DNA from: Flavobacterium palustre
Lineage (GTDB): Bacteria; Bacteroidota; Bacteroidia; Flavobacteriales; Flavobacteriaceae
Assembly: GCF_014639535.1 (NCBI RefSeq)
Contig: NZ_BMGA01000009.1
Location: 17,387 to 81,386 of the forward strand
Direction of reading: 5' to 3'
DNA length: 64,000 bases
Shown: positions 40,728-50,952 of the stretch, piece by piece
Layout of the letters: each line of letters starts with the position of its first letter
Position numbering within the stretch: position 1 is the stretch's first letter
Program-made: the position numbers and the translations under genes
The notes under the pieces: generated by a model
The model's input: the letters and a program-made list of their open reading frames with translations, nothing else
Told to the model about the DNA's origin: nothing
Database searches by the model: none

Positions 40728-41732
40728 TTACAGCGTTAGGTTATGTACTAATTTTTCAAATTTGGCTATGGTTTCTTCCATTGAAACTTCTGATTTTCCT
40801 CCGGCAGCATTACGATGCCCGCCTCCGTTAAAGTGTTCTCTGGCAAATTCATTGACATCAAAACCTCCTTGAGAACGGAAAGAAATTTTGATAATTTTTT
40901 CGTCTTTGTTTTCGATAAAAATAGCAGTAAACTGAATTCCTTTGATGCTTAGACCATAATTTACAATGCCTTCTGTATCGCCTTTTACATAGTTAAAACG
41001 GTCTAGTTCTTCCTGACTTAGTGTAATATATGAGGTTTTGTGTTCAGGTAATACTTTTAAATTTTGCAAAGCTCTGCCTAATAATTGCAAACGATTATAC
41101 GAACTATTGTCGAAAAGTAAATTAGGAATTTTAGTGTTTTCAACCCCTAAATCAATTAATTCGGCAACAATTCTATGAGTGTCTCCAGTGGTGTTAGGAA
41201 ATTTAAAAGAACCGGAATCGGTTAAAATACCGGTATAAATACAGGTTCCGATGGTTTTATCAATTTGGTCTTTTTGATTTAAAAAAGAGATAAAGTTGTA
41301 CACCATTTCGCAGGTAGAACCAAATGTAGTGTCGGAATAAGTATAAGCCGCATAATCATCCGGTTTTTGATGATGGTCAATCATGATGTAAGTGGTGTCG
41401 AGTACTTCGAGTACTTTTTCCATTTCGCCTACACGATGAAAAGCATTAAAATCGAGGGTGAAAACTATATCGGCTTCTTGTAATATTTGGGTACAATTTT
41501 CTTTGTCGGTTTCAAAAACACGAACCATCTCCGAACCCGGCAGCCAGGCTAAGAAATCAGGAAATTCGTTAGGCGAAATTACAGTGGCTTCGTGATTGTT
41601 TTTATTTAAAAAGTGGTACAGCGCCAAGGTTGACCCCATGGCATCTCCATCAGGATTTCTATGTGGAATAATAGCAACTTTTTTAGGTGTTGCCAGTAAG
41701 GATTGTATTGCTTGTATGTCTTGTGTTTTCAT
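40728..41732 (-). CDS. nrnA: DHH-family phosphoesterase (NrnA-like oligoribonuclease/pAp phosphatase)
   Basis: A 334-residue cytoplasmic phosphoesterase. Motif I is HRNPDGDAMGS (about 24-34), then TLDFNAFHR, the DHH motif IDHHQKPDD (Asp119-His121) and the C-terminal DHHA1 signature GGGHRNAAGG. This is the layout of NrnA, which degrades nanoRNA and dephosphorylates 3'-phosphoadenosine 5'-phosphate. The length is normal. The gene is 5 bases upstream of gldI on the same strand. Confidence 0.9.
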   Translation of the reverse strand: MKTQDIQAIQSLLATPKKVAIIPHRNPDGDAMGSTLALYHFLNKNNHEATVISPNEFPDFLAWLPGSEMVRVFETDKENCTQILQEADIVFTLDFNAFHRVGEMEKVLEVLDTTYIMIDHHQKPDDYAAYTYSDTTFGSTCEMVYNFISFLNQKDQIDKTIGTCIYTGILTDSGSFKFPNTTGDTHRIVAELIDLGVENTKIPNLLFDNSSYNRLQLLGRALQNLKVLPEHKTSYITLSQEELDRFNYVKGDTEGIVNYGLSIKGIQFTAIFIENKDEKIIKISFRSQGGFDVNEFAREHFNGGGHRNAAGGKSEVSMEETIAKFEKLVHNLTL

Positions 41733-41800
41733 AGGTTGCGAATTTACATTTTTTTAGTGTAAACTGTGAAAACATTTCAGGATTAACTTCTTTTTGCAAT

Positions 41801-43048
41801 TTATAAATCGTCAAGTTTGTTTCTTTTGAATTTTTCATACAAATGGAATTTTATCCCTTTTACTGTTTGTGCATGATAAATCCCAACAGAACCTGAGGCG
41901 AGATAGGCTATAGAGCAAGCAATACCAATGAAAACAGCGCTTTCGATACCAAAAAGTTCAATTCCCATAACAGTACAGGCAATAGGTGTGTGAGTAGCGC
42001 CCGAAAAAACAGCTACAAATCCCATTCCGGCCAAAAGGGCTATTGGTAGCGGAATAAAAACAGATAAAGCACTTCCTAAAGTCGCACCAACAAAAAATAA
42101 CGGAGTTACTTCGCCGCCTTTAAAACCAGCTCCTAAAGTGAATCCGGTGAATAGGATTTTGAGCAGAAAATCATAGGATTCATTCGGTTTTGAGAAAGCT
42201 TCTACAATAGAAGGAACTCCTAATCCCATGAATTTTGCAGCATTAAAATAATAGAAAGTGAATGCTAGAATGATTCCGCCTATGAAAGGTCGTAATGGCG
42301 GATAAGGGATGTTTTTTGAAAATAAGGAACCCCAAAAATGAGTGCTTCTTGAAAAAAGCATCGCTGCTAAACCAAAGAGAATACTGCTTGGAATTATCCA
42401 AAGTAAATTTTCGATAGTTATTTCCGGAATGACCGGAATACTGTAATGAGTGTGATGAACCGGCCAAAATTCTACAGTGTAGTAAGCGAAATAAGCAACA
42501 ACAAAAGATAAAATACTGCTTTTTAAGCTGATTTTACAAAAATAAACGACCTCTAAAGCAAAAATAGCACCTGCAAGGGGTGTTCCAAAAACGGAAGCAA
42601 ATCCGGCACTGATTCCTAAAATAATAAGTGTTTTTCGGTCGGTTGCATCGAGTTGAAATATTCGGCTAAACTGGTCGGCAATAGCACCTCCCATTTGTAC
42701 CGCTGTTCCTTCACGACCTGCCGAACCTCCAAAAAGATGAGTAATAAGGGTTCCTATAAGTACAAAAGGAGCCATTTTTAACGGAATGGTTTGTTTGGGA
42801 TTTTCGTATTCTTCCAGTAAAAGATTGTTTCCTTTTACAACACTTTTTCCATAATAATGATAAAGGAGACCAATTGCTAATCCTCCAACGGGCAATAACC
42901 AAATAAACCAATTATTGTGTATTCTAAGTTGGGAAACCCATTCGAGAGCAATTAAAAAAAACGCAGAAGCCGAACCGGAAAAAAAACCTATCAAAGCACA
43001 GATTAAAATCCATTTGAGTGAAAGTGATATTGCTTTTTTTAAGTTCAT
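41801..43048 (-). CDS. ClC-family anion transporter, probably fluoride-type (CLC-F clade)
   Basis: A 415-residue polytopic ClC protein. The gating-glutamate motif reads GSAGREGTAVQ (GREGP in classical chloride ClCs). The first selectivity loop reads KGNNLLLEE rather than GSGIPE, and the third motif is GAGFKGGEVTPLF. These replacements resemble, in my recollection, the fluoride/proton antiporters of the CLC-F clade, so fluoride detoxification is more likely than chloride transport, but this is inference. No fluoride riboswitch consensus is visible upstream; instead a long hairpin stands at 43070-43123. Confidence 0.88.
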   Translation of the reverse strand: MNLKKAISLSLKWILICALIGFFSGSASAFFLIALEWVSQLRIHNNWFIWLLPVGGLAIGLLYHYYGKSVVKGNNLLLEEYENPKQTIPLKMAPFVLIGTLITHLFGGSAGREGTAVQMGGAIADQFSRIFQLDATDRKTLIILGISAGFASVFGTPLAGAIFALEVVYFCKISLKSSILSFVVAYFAYYTVEFWPVHHTHYSIPVIPEITIENLLWIIPSSILFGLAAMLFSRSTHFWGSLFSKNIPYPPLRPFIGGIILAFTFYYFNAAKFMGLGVPSIVEAFSKPNESYDFLLKILFTGFTLGAGFKGGEVTPLFFVGATLGSALSVFIPLPIALLAGMGFVAVFSGATHTPIACTVMGIELFGIESAVFIGIACSIAYLASGSVGIYHAQTVKGIKFHLYEKFKRNKLDDL

Positions 43049-43069
43049 TGGTTTTTGTTGTGTATAGCA

Positions 43070-43123
43070 TTCGAGCGCAACAAAAGCAGTTTTAGGTTTC
43101 TAATTGCTTTTATTGCGCTCGAA
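43070..43123. repeat. Strong hairpin upstream of the ClC gene
   Basis: TTCGAGCGCAACAAAAGCA (43070-43088) pairs at 18 of 19 positions with 43105-43123, around a 16-base loop, and is followed on the plus strand by a long T run (43128-43138). It sits between the Rid-family gene and the ClC gene, both on the minus strand, so the T run is on the wrong side for a terminator of those genes. It may be an attenuator, an RNA processing site or a repeat. Confidence 0.6.
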
Positions 43124-43147
43124 AAGATTTTTTTTTTTGAAATTAAA

Positions 43148-43534
43148 TTATTCAGCTAATACAGCAGTTAATTCAATTTCAACTAAGTATTCAGGAGCTA
43201 CTAATTGGTTAATTCCGTAGAAACCAGTTGTAGGTTTGATGTCTTTGAAAAATGTAGCGTGAGCTGTAGCAACTGCTTCAAAAGTACTTACATCAGTAGT
43301 AAAAATACGAGTACGGATTACATCTTTCATACTTGCGTTTAAATCTTCCAATACTTTTTCAACTCTTTCTAAAATATTTAAAGTTTGTGCGTGAGCGTCA
43401 TCAGCTTTTACTTTGTCGCCATCAACAATTGCAACAGTTCCTGAAACTTCGATGATGTTTCCAATGCGAACTGCACGACAATATCCCATTTTGTCTTCCC
43501 ATGGCGATCCCGTTAAGATGTTTTCTCTTTTCAT
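43148..43534 (-). CDS. Rid-family protein without the catalytic arginine
   Basis: A 128-residue protein of the RidA/YjgF/UK114 superfamily, trimeric and cytoplasmic (SGTVAIVDGDKV; DVIRTRIFTTD; YLVEIELTAVLAE). The archetypal imine deaminase RidA has an essential arginine (Arg105 in E. coli) just before the last strand pair, but here the aligned position falls in KPTTGFYGINQLV, with threonine or glycine. It is therefore better placed in one of the Rid subfamilies that lack this residue, for which activity is uncertain. Monocistronic, minus strand. Confidence 0.85.
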   Translation of the reverse strand: MKRENILTGSPWEDKMGYCRAVRIGNIIEVSGTVAIVDGDKVKADDAHAQTLNILERVEKVLEDLNASMKDVIRTRIFTTDVSTFEAVATAHATFFKDIKPTTGFYGINQLVAPEYLVEIELTAVLAE

Positions 43535-43774
43535 TTTGATGTATTTAATTAGTTTATAGAGGAATACACCTCTGGTTAAAGTTTAGAATATTTTGCGCAA
43601 TTTATAAAAAATAGTAAAATAAAAAACACTCATTTCGATAAAGACAAATAGTATTAGGCTGTTTTTGATTAGCTTTGTACATAATAAATTAAAAACTTTG
43701 CTGTTATCTATTAGGAATAGACTAATAAAAAAAATTTTTTTTGAATATAGTTTCTAAATTAAATATGTAAAAAG

Positions 43775-44389
43775 ATGAGTCAATATTTTAGTTTTAAAGG
43801 TCAGGTTTTTATTTTCGGTTTGATGTTCGGGATGCTGTCAACAGCTTATTCTCAGGAAGAATTTGGAGCCGAGTTTAAGGTTAAAGCTGCTCCGGTCAAA
43901 AAGAAAGAAGTGAAGGCGAAAGAAATCAAAGAGAAAGATGTGAAAGTGTCTAAGGCCGATTATAATGCGATAAAAAATTATGTGATAACTGACATAGGAG
44001 AAAATAAATATGAAGTTCCTAAAGGAGAAGAAAAAGATCCTGAAAAATTAGCTAAAAGAGATCAGGATTTTGGAGTGGTTAAAACAGCTTCAGGAGCTGC
44101 AAAAGTAAGTTATCGTGATGCGGCTTATGTTGATGGCGACAAGGTGCGAGTGTATTTGAATTATGTAATTGTTGAGCCGGAAGTGCTTTTGAATGGTGAA
44201 GCGCAAGGATTTGATATTACTTTGCAAAAAGGAGTAAATCGTATTGATTTTGAAGCAATCAATGAAGGCTATGCTGCACCTAATACAGCTGAATTTAAAA
44301 TCTTTGATGATAAAGGAAATCTTATTACCGCTAATCAATGGAATATTGCTCAGGGATATAAGGCTACTATTGTAATTGAAAAGGAATAA
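43775..44389 (+). CDS. Secreted protein of unknown function, paralogue 1 (204 aa)
   Basis: A 204-residue secreted protein (signal peptide ending about SAYSQ), a lysine-rich low-complexity stretch (VKKKEVKAKEIKEKDVKV), then a beta-rich domain of about 120 residues beginning RDQDFGVVKTASG, with DGDKVRVYLN, LQKGVNRIDFEAINEG and EFKIFDDKGN. The next gene carries the same domain (see the paralogue). The domain looks like a carbohydrate-binding or Ig-like sandwich, unconfirmed. Function unknown. Confidence 0.7.
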   Translation: MSQYFSFKGQVFIFGLMFGMLSTAYSQEEFGAEFKVKAAPVKKKEVKAKEIKEKDVKVSKADYNAIKNYVITDIGENKYEVPKGEEKDPEKLAKRDQDFGVVKTASGAAKVSYRDAAYVDGDKVRVYLNYVIVEPEVLLNGEAQGFDITLQKGVNRIDFEAINEGYAAPNTAEFKIFDDKGNLITANQWNIAQGYKATIVIEKE

Positions 44390-44501
44390 AAACGGATGCT
44401 TTGGTTAAAATTTCTTTAATGTTCAATGTTGATTTTGTTTTCTAAAATGAAAGCTTGGTATATTTGTTGATGCTTAAGAGTTTTAAAAAAGGCAAAATAA
44501 C

Positions 44502-45218
44502 ATGAATAGGAAGCAGTTTTTATTGTTGGTAATGATTTGTTTTACAGTAGGTAGTTATGCTCAAAATGATTTTGGTACTACTAAGCTTAAAATAAAAGCG
44601 CCATTGAATACTGCTCCGGTTCCTAAGAAAGTAACTCCGTCTGCTACAGCCGAAGCACCTGTTATCAAGGCACCTGATATTTTAAAAAACCCGGATGCGG
44701 TTATGCCTTTAGGTTCTAAATATCAGATAGGGGAAACAAAGTCCTTTTCGATGGAACAAACCAATGATTTTATAAATCCCGGTGACAGAGTGAGAGACAA
44801 GCTTAACGAGAGTATAAGTAAATCGTTGATTGCAAATGGTCTTAAAGAAGATGATTCCTATATTAGAAAAACAGACGTGGATTTCGGAGTAATTCGAACA
44901 AAATCTAATTATTTAATTGTGAGAATTCGTGATTATGGAGCAATTGATGGTGATTTAGTTAAAGCTTCTGTGATATATGATTACAAGCCTACTGTTTTAA
45001 CGAATAGTTTGTTGCTTGGTCCCGGTTTTGATGATATTAGAGTGAATTTGAATGATGGTTTGAATTATTTAGAATTAGAAGCACTTAATCGGGGGAACTT
45101 AGGCGGGAATACCGGAAATTTTGAGATTTATGATCAGGAAGGTAAAATGTTGATTTCTAATTATTGGGATAATATTGATAAAGGAGTTAAGTCTAAATTT
45201 ACTTTCATAAAAGAATAA
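44502..45218 (+). CDS. Secreted protein of unknown function, paralogue 2 (238 aa)
   Basis: A 238-residue secreted protein with a signal peptide (LVMICFTVGSYAQ) and a proline/alanine-rich spacer, followed by the same C-terminal beta domain as the preceding gene (TDVDFGVIRTKSNYLIVRIRD; DGDLVKASVIYD; LNDGLNYLELEALNRG; NFEIYDQEGK). The two genes lie 112 bases apart on the same strand, indicating a tandem duplication. Such pairs recur in flavobacteria; I know no function. Confidence 0.7.
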   Translation: MNRKQFLLLVMICFTVGSYAQNDFGTTKLKIKAPLNTAPVPKKVTPSATAEAPVIKAPDILKNPDAVMPLGSKYQIGETKSFSMEQTNDFINPGDRVRDKLNESISKSLIANGLKEDDSYIRKTDVDFGVIRTKSNYLIVRIRDYGAIDGDLVKASVIYDYKPTVLTNSLLLGPGFDDIRVNLNDGLNYLELEALNRGNLGGNTGNFEIYDQEGKMLISNYWDNIDKGVKSKFTFIKE

Positions 45219-45306
45219 AAAATACTGTTTTTAGCTGTTGATTTCTTTTGAAATAAGAGGGGTTAAATTGGAATAGAAAAAAAATAAAAAATTTCAAAAA
45301 TCCACT

Positions 45307-45336
45307 TTTGCAATCCAAATTTAAAAAGTAATTTTG
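45307..45336 (+). promoter_or_regulatory. guaA promoter
   Basis: TTTG (45307-45310), an 18-base spacer and TAATTTTG (45329-45336) match the Bacteroidota promoter consensus exactly. The ATG of guaA begins at 45342, so the transcript would be nearly leaderless. Confidence 0.65.
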
Positions 45337-45341
45337 CGCCC

Positions 45342-46871
45342 ATGCAACACAACGTACTTATTTTAGATTTCGGGTCGCAATACACTCAGCTGATTGCGCG
45401 TAGAGTTCGCGAATTAAATATATTCTGCGAAATTTTTCCATACAATAATATCCCTTCGGATTTATCAAGTTACAAGGCAGTAATATTGGGAGGAAGTCCA
45501 TTCTCTGTTCGTGGAGAAGATGCACCACATCCTGATTTATCTCAAATTAGAGGGAAGCTTCCATTGTTAGCTGTTTGTTATGGTTCACAATATTTAGCGC
45601 ATTTTAGCGGTGGTGAAGTGGCAGCGTCTAACACCAGAGAATACGGAAGAGCTAATTTATCATACATTAAAGAAGACGAAGTTTTCTTTGAAGGAGTTTC
45701 TCCAAACAGTCAGGTATGGATGAGTCATAGTGATAGCGTGAAAGCATTGCCTACTAATGGTGTGAAATTAGCAAGTACACATGATGTGGAATTTGCTGCT
45801 TACAAAATTGAAGGTGAAACTACTTATGCAATTCAATACCATCCTGAAGTTTACCATTCTACAGATGGAAAACAAATGCTGGAGAATTTCTTAGTGAAAA
45901 TTGCTCACGTTCCTCAAAACTTTACGCCAAATGCTTTTGTTGAGGAAATTGTAGCTGAAATGAAAGAGAAAATCGGAAACGATAAAGTAGTTCTTGGACT
46001 TTCAGGAGGCGTAGATTCAACTGTGGCAGCAGTTTTATTGAACAAAGCTATCGGGAAAAACCTGTATTGTATTTTTGTAAATAACGGTTTGCTTCGAAAA
46101 AATGAGTTTGAAAGCGTATTGAATCAATACGAAGGAATGGGCTTGAATGTGAAGGGGGTTGATGCTTCTCAGCGTTTTTATGATGCCTTAGCCGGAGTTA
46201 CTGATCCTGAATTAAAAAGAAAAGCCATCGGAAATGCTTTTATTGAAGTTTTTGATGATGAGTCACATAAAATTGAAGATGTTACCTGGTTAGCTCAGGG
46301 GACAATTTATCCTGATGTTATCGAGTCGGTTTCTGTAAAAGGACCATCGGCAACAATTAAATCGCACCACAATGTGGGAGGTTTGCCGGATTATATGAAA
46401 TTGAAAATTGTAGAACCTTTGCGTATGCTTTTTAAAGATGAGGTGCGCAGAGTGGGAGCAAGTTTAGGTATTGATCCGGAATTATTAGGAAGACATCCTT
46501 TCCCTGGACCAGGATTGTCTATCCGTATTTTAGGAGATATTACTTTAGAAAAAGTACGAATCCTGCAAGATGTAGATAAAGTTTTTATTGACGGATTAAA
46601 ATCTTGGGGATTGTATGATAAAGTTTGGCAGGCAGGAGCAATTTTGCTTCCTGTAAATAGTGTTGGAGTTATGGGTGACGAGCGTACTTATGAAAAAGTA
46701 GTAGCGCTACGTGCTGTAGAATCTACCGATGGTATGACTGCTGACTGGGTTCACTTACCGTATGATTTCCTGATGAAAGTATCAAATGATATTATCAACA
46801 AGGTAAAAGGAGTGAACAGAGTAGTGTATGATATTAGTTCGAAACCACCTGCAACAATTGAGTGGGAATAA
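45342..46871 (+). CDS. guaA: GMP synthase (glutamine-hydrolysing)
   Basis: Converts XMP to GMP using glutamine and ATP, in cytoplasmic purine synthesis. The class I amidotransferase domain has Cys79 (AVCYGSQ) and the His167/Glu169 pair (YHPEV). The ATP-pyrophosphatase domain has the P-loop SGGVDS (221-226), and the C-terminal dimerisation domain ends PPATIEWE. Length (509) and motifs are normal. It is monocistronic with a near-consensus promoter and a terminator at 46906. Confidence 0.97.
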   Translation: MQHNVLILDFGSQYTQLIARRVRELNIFCEIFPYNNIPSDLSSYKAVILGGSPFSVRGEDAPHPDLSQIRGKLPLLAVCYGSQYLAHFSGGEVAASNTREYGRANLSYIKEDEVFFEGVSPNSQVWMSHSDSVKALPTNGVKLASTHDVEFAAYKIEGETTYAIQYHPEVYHSTDGKQMLENFLVKIAHVPQNFTPNAFVEEIVAEMKEKIGNDKVVLGLSGGVDSTVAAVLLNKAIGKNLYCIFVNNGLLRKNEFESVLNQYEGMGLNVKGVDASQRFYDALAGVTDPELKRKAIGNAFIEVFDDESHKIEDVTWLAQGTIYPDVIESVSVKGPSATIKSHHNVGGLPDYMKLKIVEPLRMLFKDEVRRVGASLGIDPELLGRHPFPGPGLSIRILGDITLEKVRILQDVDKVFIDGLKSWGLYDKVWQAGAILLPVNSVGVMGDERTYEKVVALRAVESTDGMTADWVHLPYDFLMKVSNDIINKVKGVNRVVYDISSKPPATIEWE

Positions 46872-46905
46872 TAGAAACGACTTAATTGCTGTTTCTTAAA
46901 TTATA

Positions 46906-46948
46906 AAAACGGTATCAGATTTTGAAATAAAATTTGGTACCGTTTTTT
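46906..46948 (+). terminator. Terminator after guaA
   Basis: AAAACGGTA (from 46906) pairs with TACCGTTTT around 46938-46946, followed by a T run. It lies 34 bases after the guaA stop. Confidence 0.75.
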
Positions 46949-46984
46949 ATCTTAAGTGTGTAATTTTATAAATAAAATAATCGA

Positions 46985-48889
46985 ATGAAGCGTTTTTTTG
47001 CAATTTGGATTCCTGTTTTACTGTTTGCTAATTTTCTTTTTTCGCAAGGAACAATAACTCATAAAGTAGAGAATGGAGAAACTATAATTGATATTGCTAA
47101 GAAGTATCAGGTAACTCCGTATGATATTTATAAATTAAATCCTGATGCGCAACGTAAATTAACTCCTAAAAGTGTGTTGTTGATTCCGGCTAAGGCGGTA
47201 GTTAAAAAAACAGTCGTTCAAAAAGAGACGACTCATAAGGTGTTGCCTAAGGAAACTTTGTTTGGGATCGAAAAAAAATACAATGTTTCGGATGCTGATT
47301 TGAAAAAAGCCAATCCTTTTTTAGAAACTGATGGTTTGCAGATTGGTCAGGTTTTGGTGATTCCGTCTAAAAACGCTGCTAAAGTTGGAGGGTTGTCGCA
47401 GGCAAAAGTGATTTATCATGATGTGCTTCCTAAAGAAACTAAATTTTCAATTGCTAAAAAATACGGAATTACAATTGCTGAATTAGAAAAGAAAAATCCT
47501 GAAATTGTAGCTAATTTAACTGTTGGTTCGCACTTATTGATTAAAGGAACTCCTGCTAAAACACCGGTTTCGGCTCAAAAAGAAACGCCTAAGCGGGAAG
47601 TGATTACGGCTTCTGTTAAGAAATATGTAACTTATGAAGTAAAACCAAAGGAAACTTTGTATAGTTTGTCTAAAATGTTTGATCTGAGTCAGGAGGAATT
47701 ATTGACTTTAAATCCGGAACTTAAAAATGGTGTTGAAATAGGGATGCTTTTAAAAGTACCAGCCGGTTTTGTTCCTGTTCAGGAAAATAAAGTTTATACT
47801 GATTTAGTTCCAAAAACTAACATTGCAGGGCGTAAAAAAATGATAATGCTTTTGCCGTTTAACGTGAGCAGAGTAGAGGGCGATTCAGTGAATTCGGTTG
47901 TTGAGCAGTTAAAAAAGGATAAGTTTTTAAATATGACTTTGGATTTTTATGCAGGAGCTTTGATGGCAATAGATTCGGCTAAAACTTTAGGATTGCCTAT
48001 CGATGTTCAGATAGTGGATTCGGAAGAGAAAAAATATGGATCGGATATTGCGACTGTTGTTAAAGCGAATAATTTGCAAACTGCCGATGCTGTTGTAGGT
48101 CCATTTTACCAAAATAATGCTGAAGCAACTGCCCGTTTGTTGGCGGCTAATAATGTACCGGTGATTTCACCATTGTCAAAAGATGCGGGGAATTCCATAG
48201 TTAATTTGTATCAATCTGTTCCTGTGAATGATGTTTTAAAGGCAGCTATGTTTGATTATATGCGATCTAAAAAAGGAAATGTTGTTGCGGTGGTGGATAG
48301 AAAAAAAGAATCGGTAATTCAATATCTAAAACTGAATCAGCCTGACGTGCGATTAGTTCCTTTGACTGAAAAAGGCAGTGTAGCAGCCGAAACTTTGAGA
48401 GGGATGCTGGTTGCCGGGCGCATGAATTATGTGGTTATGGAAACGGCTAATACGATGATGATTAAAGCAACTATTGCTTCGATGTTGAGTGCTATGTCTG
48501 ATTATCAGGTTCAGTTAGTGATTTTAGAGCCTAATGAAACTTTAGATACGGATGAAATTAATTTTTCAAATTTAGTGAAGTTAAAATTGATGTATCCTTC
48601 GGTAACCAGGGATAATAATTCCCCTGAAGGAATAGCTTTTGAAAATAAATTCAGAAAGTTGAATTCGATTGCTCCAAGTGATTACGCAGTGAGGGGATTT
48701 GATGTCACTTTTGATACTATGATGCGTTTGATGCAAAATAAATCTTTTGAAGAAACGGTTAATGCGACAGCAACAGAGCAATTTGAAAATAAGTTTGAGT
48801 ATTATAAAAAGGACGGAGCGGGTTATAGTAACAAAGGAGTTTACATCATGTATTATGATGCTGATTTGACTGAGAAAGTAGCACATTAA
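46985..48889 (+). CDS. Secreted fusion: four LysM repeats plus periplasmic-binding-protein domain
   Basis: A 634-residue protein with a signal peptide (about 1-20, FLFSQG) and four LysM-type repeats (about 22-66, 79-125, 143-188, 217-262; for example HKVENGETIIDIAKKYQVT and YEVKPKETLYSLSKMF). A C-terminal domain of about 350 residues resembles type I periplasmic-binding proteins (PIDVQIVDSEEKKYGSDI; DAVVGPFYQNNAEATARLLAANNVPVISPLS). LysM domains bind peptidoglycan, so the binding domain is held at the cell wall. The ligand is unknown. It resembles Bacteroidota proteins annotated as LysM/ABC substrate-binding. Confidence 0.9.
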   Translation: MKRFFAIWIPVLLFANFLFSQGTITHKVENGETIIDIAKKYQVTPYDIYKLNPDAQRKLTPKSVLLIPAKAVVKKTVVQKETTHKVLPKETLFGIEKKYNVSDADLKKANPFLETDGLQIGQVLVIPSKNAAKVGGLSQAKVIYHDVLPKETKFSIAKKYGITIAELEKKNPEIVANLTVGSHLLIKGTPAKTPVSAQKETPKREVITASVKKYVTYEVKPKETLYSLSKMFDLSQEELLTLNPELKNGVEIGMLLKVPAGFVPVQENKVYTDLVPKTNIAGRKKMIMLLPFNVSRVEGDSVNSVVEQLKKDKFLNMTLDFYAGALMAIDSAKTLGLPIDVQIVDSEEKKYGSDIATVVKANNLQTADAVVGPFYQNNAEATARLLAANNVPVISPLSKDAGNSIVNLYQSVPVNDVLKAAMFDYMRSKKGNVVAVVDRKKESVIQYLKLNQPDVRLVPLTEKGSVAAETLRGMLVAGRMNYVVMETANTMMIKATIASMLSAMSDYQVQLVILEPNETLDTDEINFSNLVKLKLMYPSVTRDNNSPEGIAFENKFRKLNSIAPSDYAVRGFDVTFDTMMRLMQNKSFEETVNATATEQFENKFEYYKKDGAGYSNKGVYIMYYDADLTEKVAH

Positions 48890-48893
48890 TTTT

Positions 48894-49127
48894 ATGGATG
48901 CAAATCAACAGAAACTCATTAAATTAGCGCATACTAAAATGCCTTTTGGAAAATACGAAGGTCGATTTTTGATCGATTTACCCGAATATTATGTGGTTTG
49001 GTATCACAACAAAGGCTTCCCAAAGGGAGAATTAGGTGAGCAGTTGCAATTGGTTTACGAATTAAAATTGAATGGCTTAGAAGAATTGATACGAAATATT
49101 AAAAAAAGATACCCAAAACCTCATTGA
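48894..49127 (+). CDS. DUF3820 family protein (77 aa)
   Basis: A 77-residue protein with the DUF3820 signature MPFGKYEGRFLIDLPEYYVVWY, HNKGFPKGELGEQL and VYELKLNGLE. The family occurs as stand-alone proteins in Bacteroidota and as exonuclease-linked domains elsewhere; the function is not established. It starts 4 bases after the LysM gene stop and is certainly in the same transcript. The terminator hairpin overlaps the stop codon. Confidence 0.88.
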   Translation: MDANQQKLIKLAHTKMPFGKYEGRFLIDLPEYYVVWYHNKGFPKGELGEQLQLVYELKLNGLEELIRNIKKRYPKPH

Positions 49128-49150
49128 ATTATTAATTTAATGAGGTTTTT
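49115..49150 (+). terminator. Terminator overlapping the stop of the DUF3820 gene
   Basis: AAAACCTCATT (49115-49125) pairs with AATGAGGTTTT (49139-49149), followed by T. The left arm includes the last codons and the stop codon TGA. Confidence 0.75.
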
Positions 49151-49223
49151 ATTTTTGTATCGGTAAATCTCAATTTTAGAAATTATCTCATTTCCAAATT
49201 AGCATAATCTAAATTTATAATCG

Positions 49224-49231
49224 TATTTTTG
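49224..49231 (+). promoter_or_regulatory. Predicted -7 box of pyrG
   Basis: TATTTTTG matches TAnnTTTG. It would start transcription near 49238, 33 bases before the pyrG ATG. No clear -33 element is visible. Confidence 0.4.
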
Positions 49232-49264
49232 CCACGTTTTTTACACAACTACAATACAAACTAG

Positions 49265-50884
<1,620 letters not shown>

Positions 50885-50952
50885 TTAGTGTTTTCTAGTA
50901 ATAGAATCAAATAAATTAGGCTTAAAAGGCCAATAAAATAAGTTGTGTAATA

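Noticed and set aside
43049-43147. Fluoride riboswitch upstream of the ClC gene
   Set aside because: I looked for the conserved GATGG...CC and pseudoknot elements of that motif and did not find them; only the long hairpin is present.
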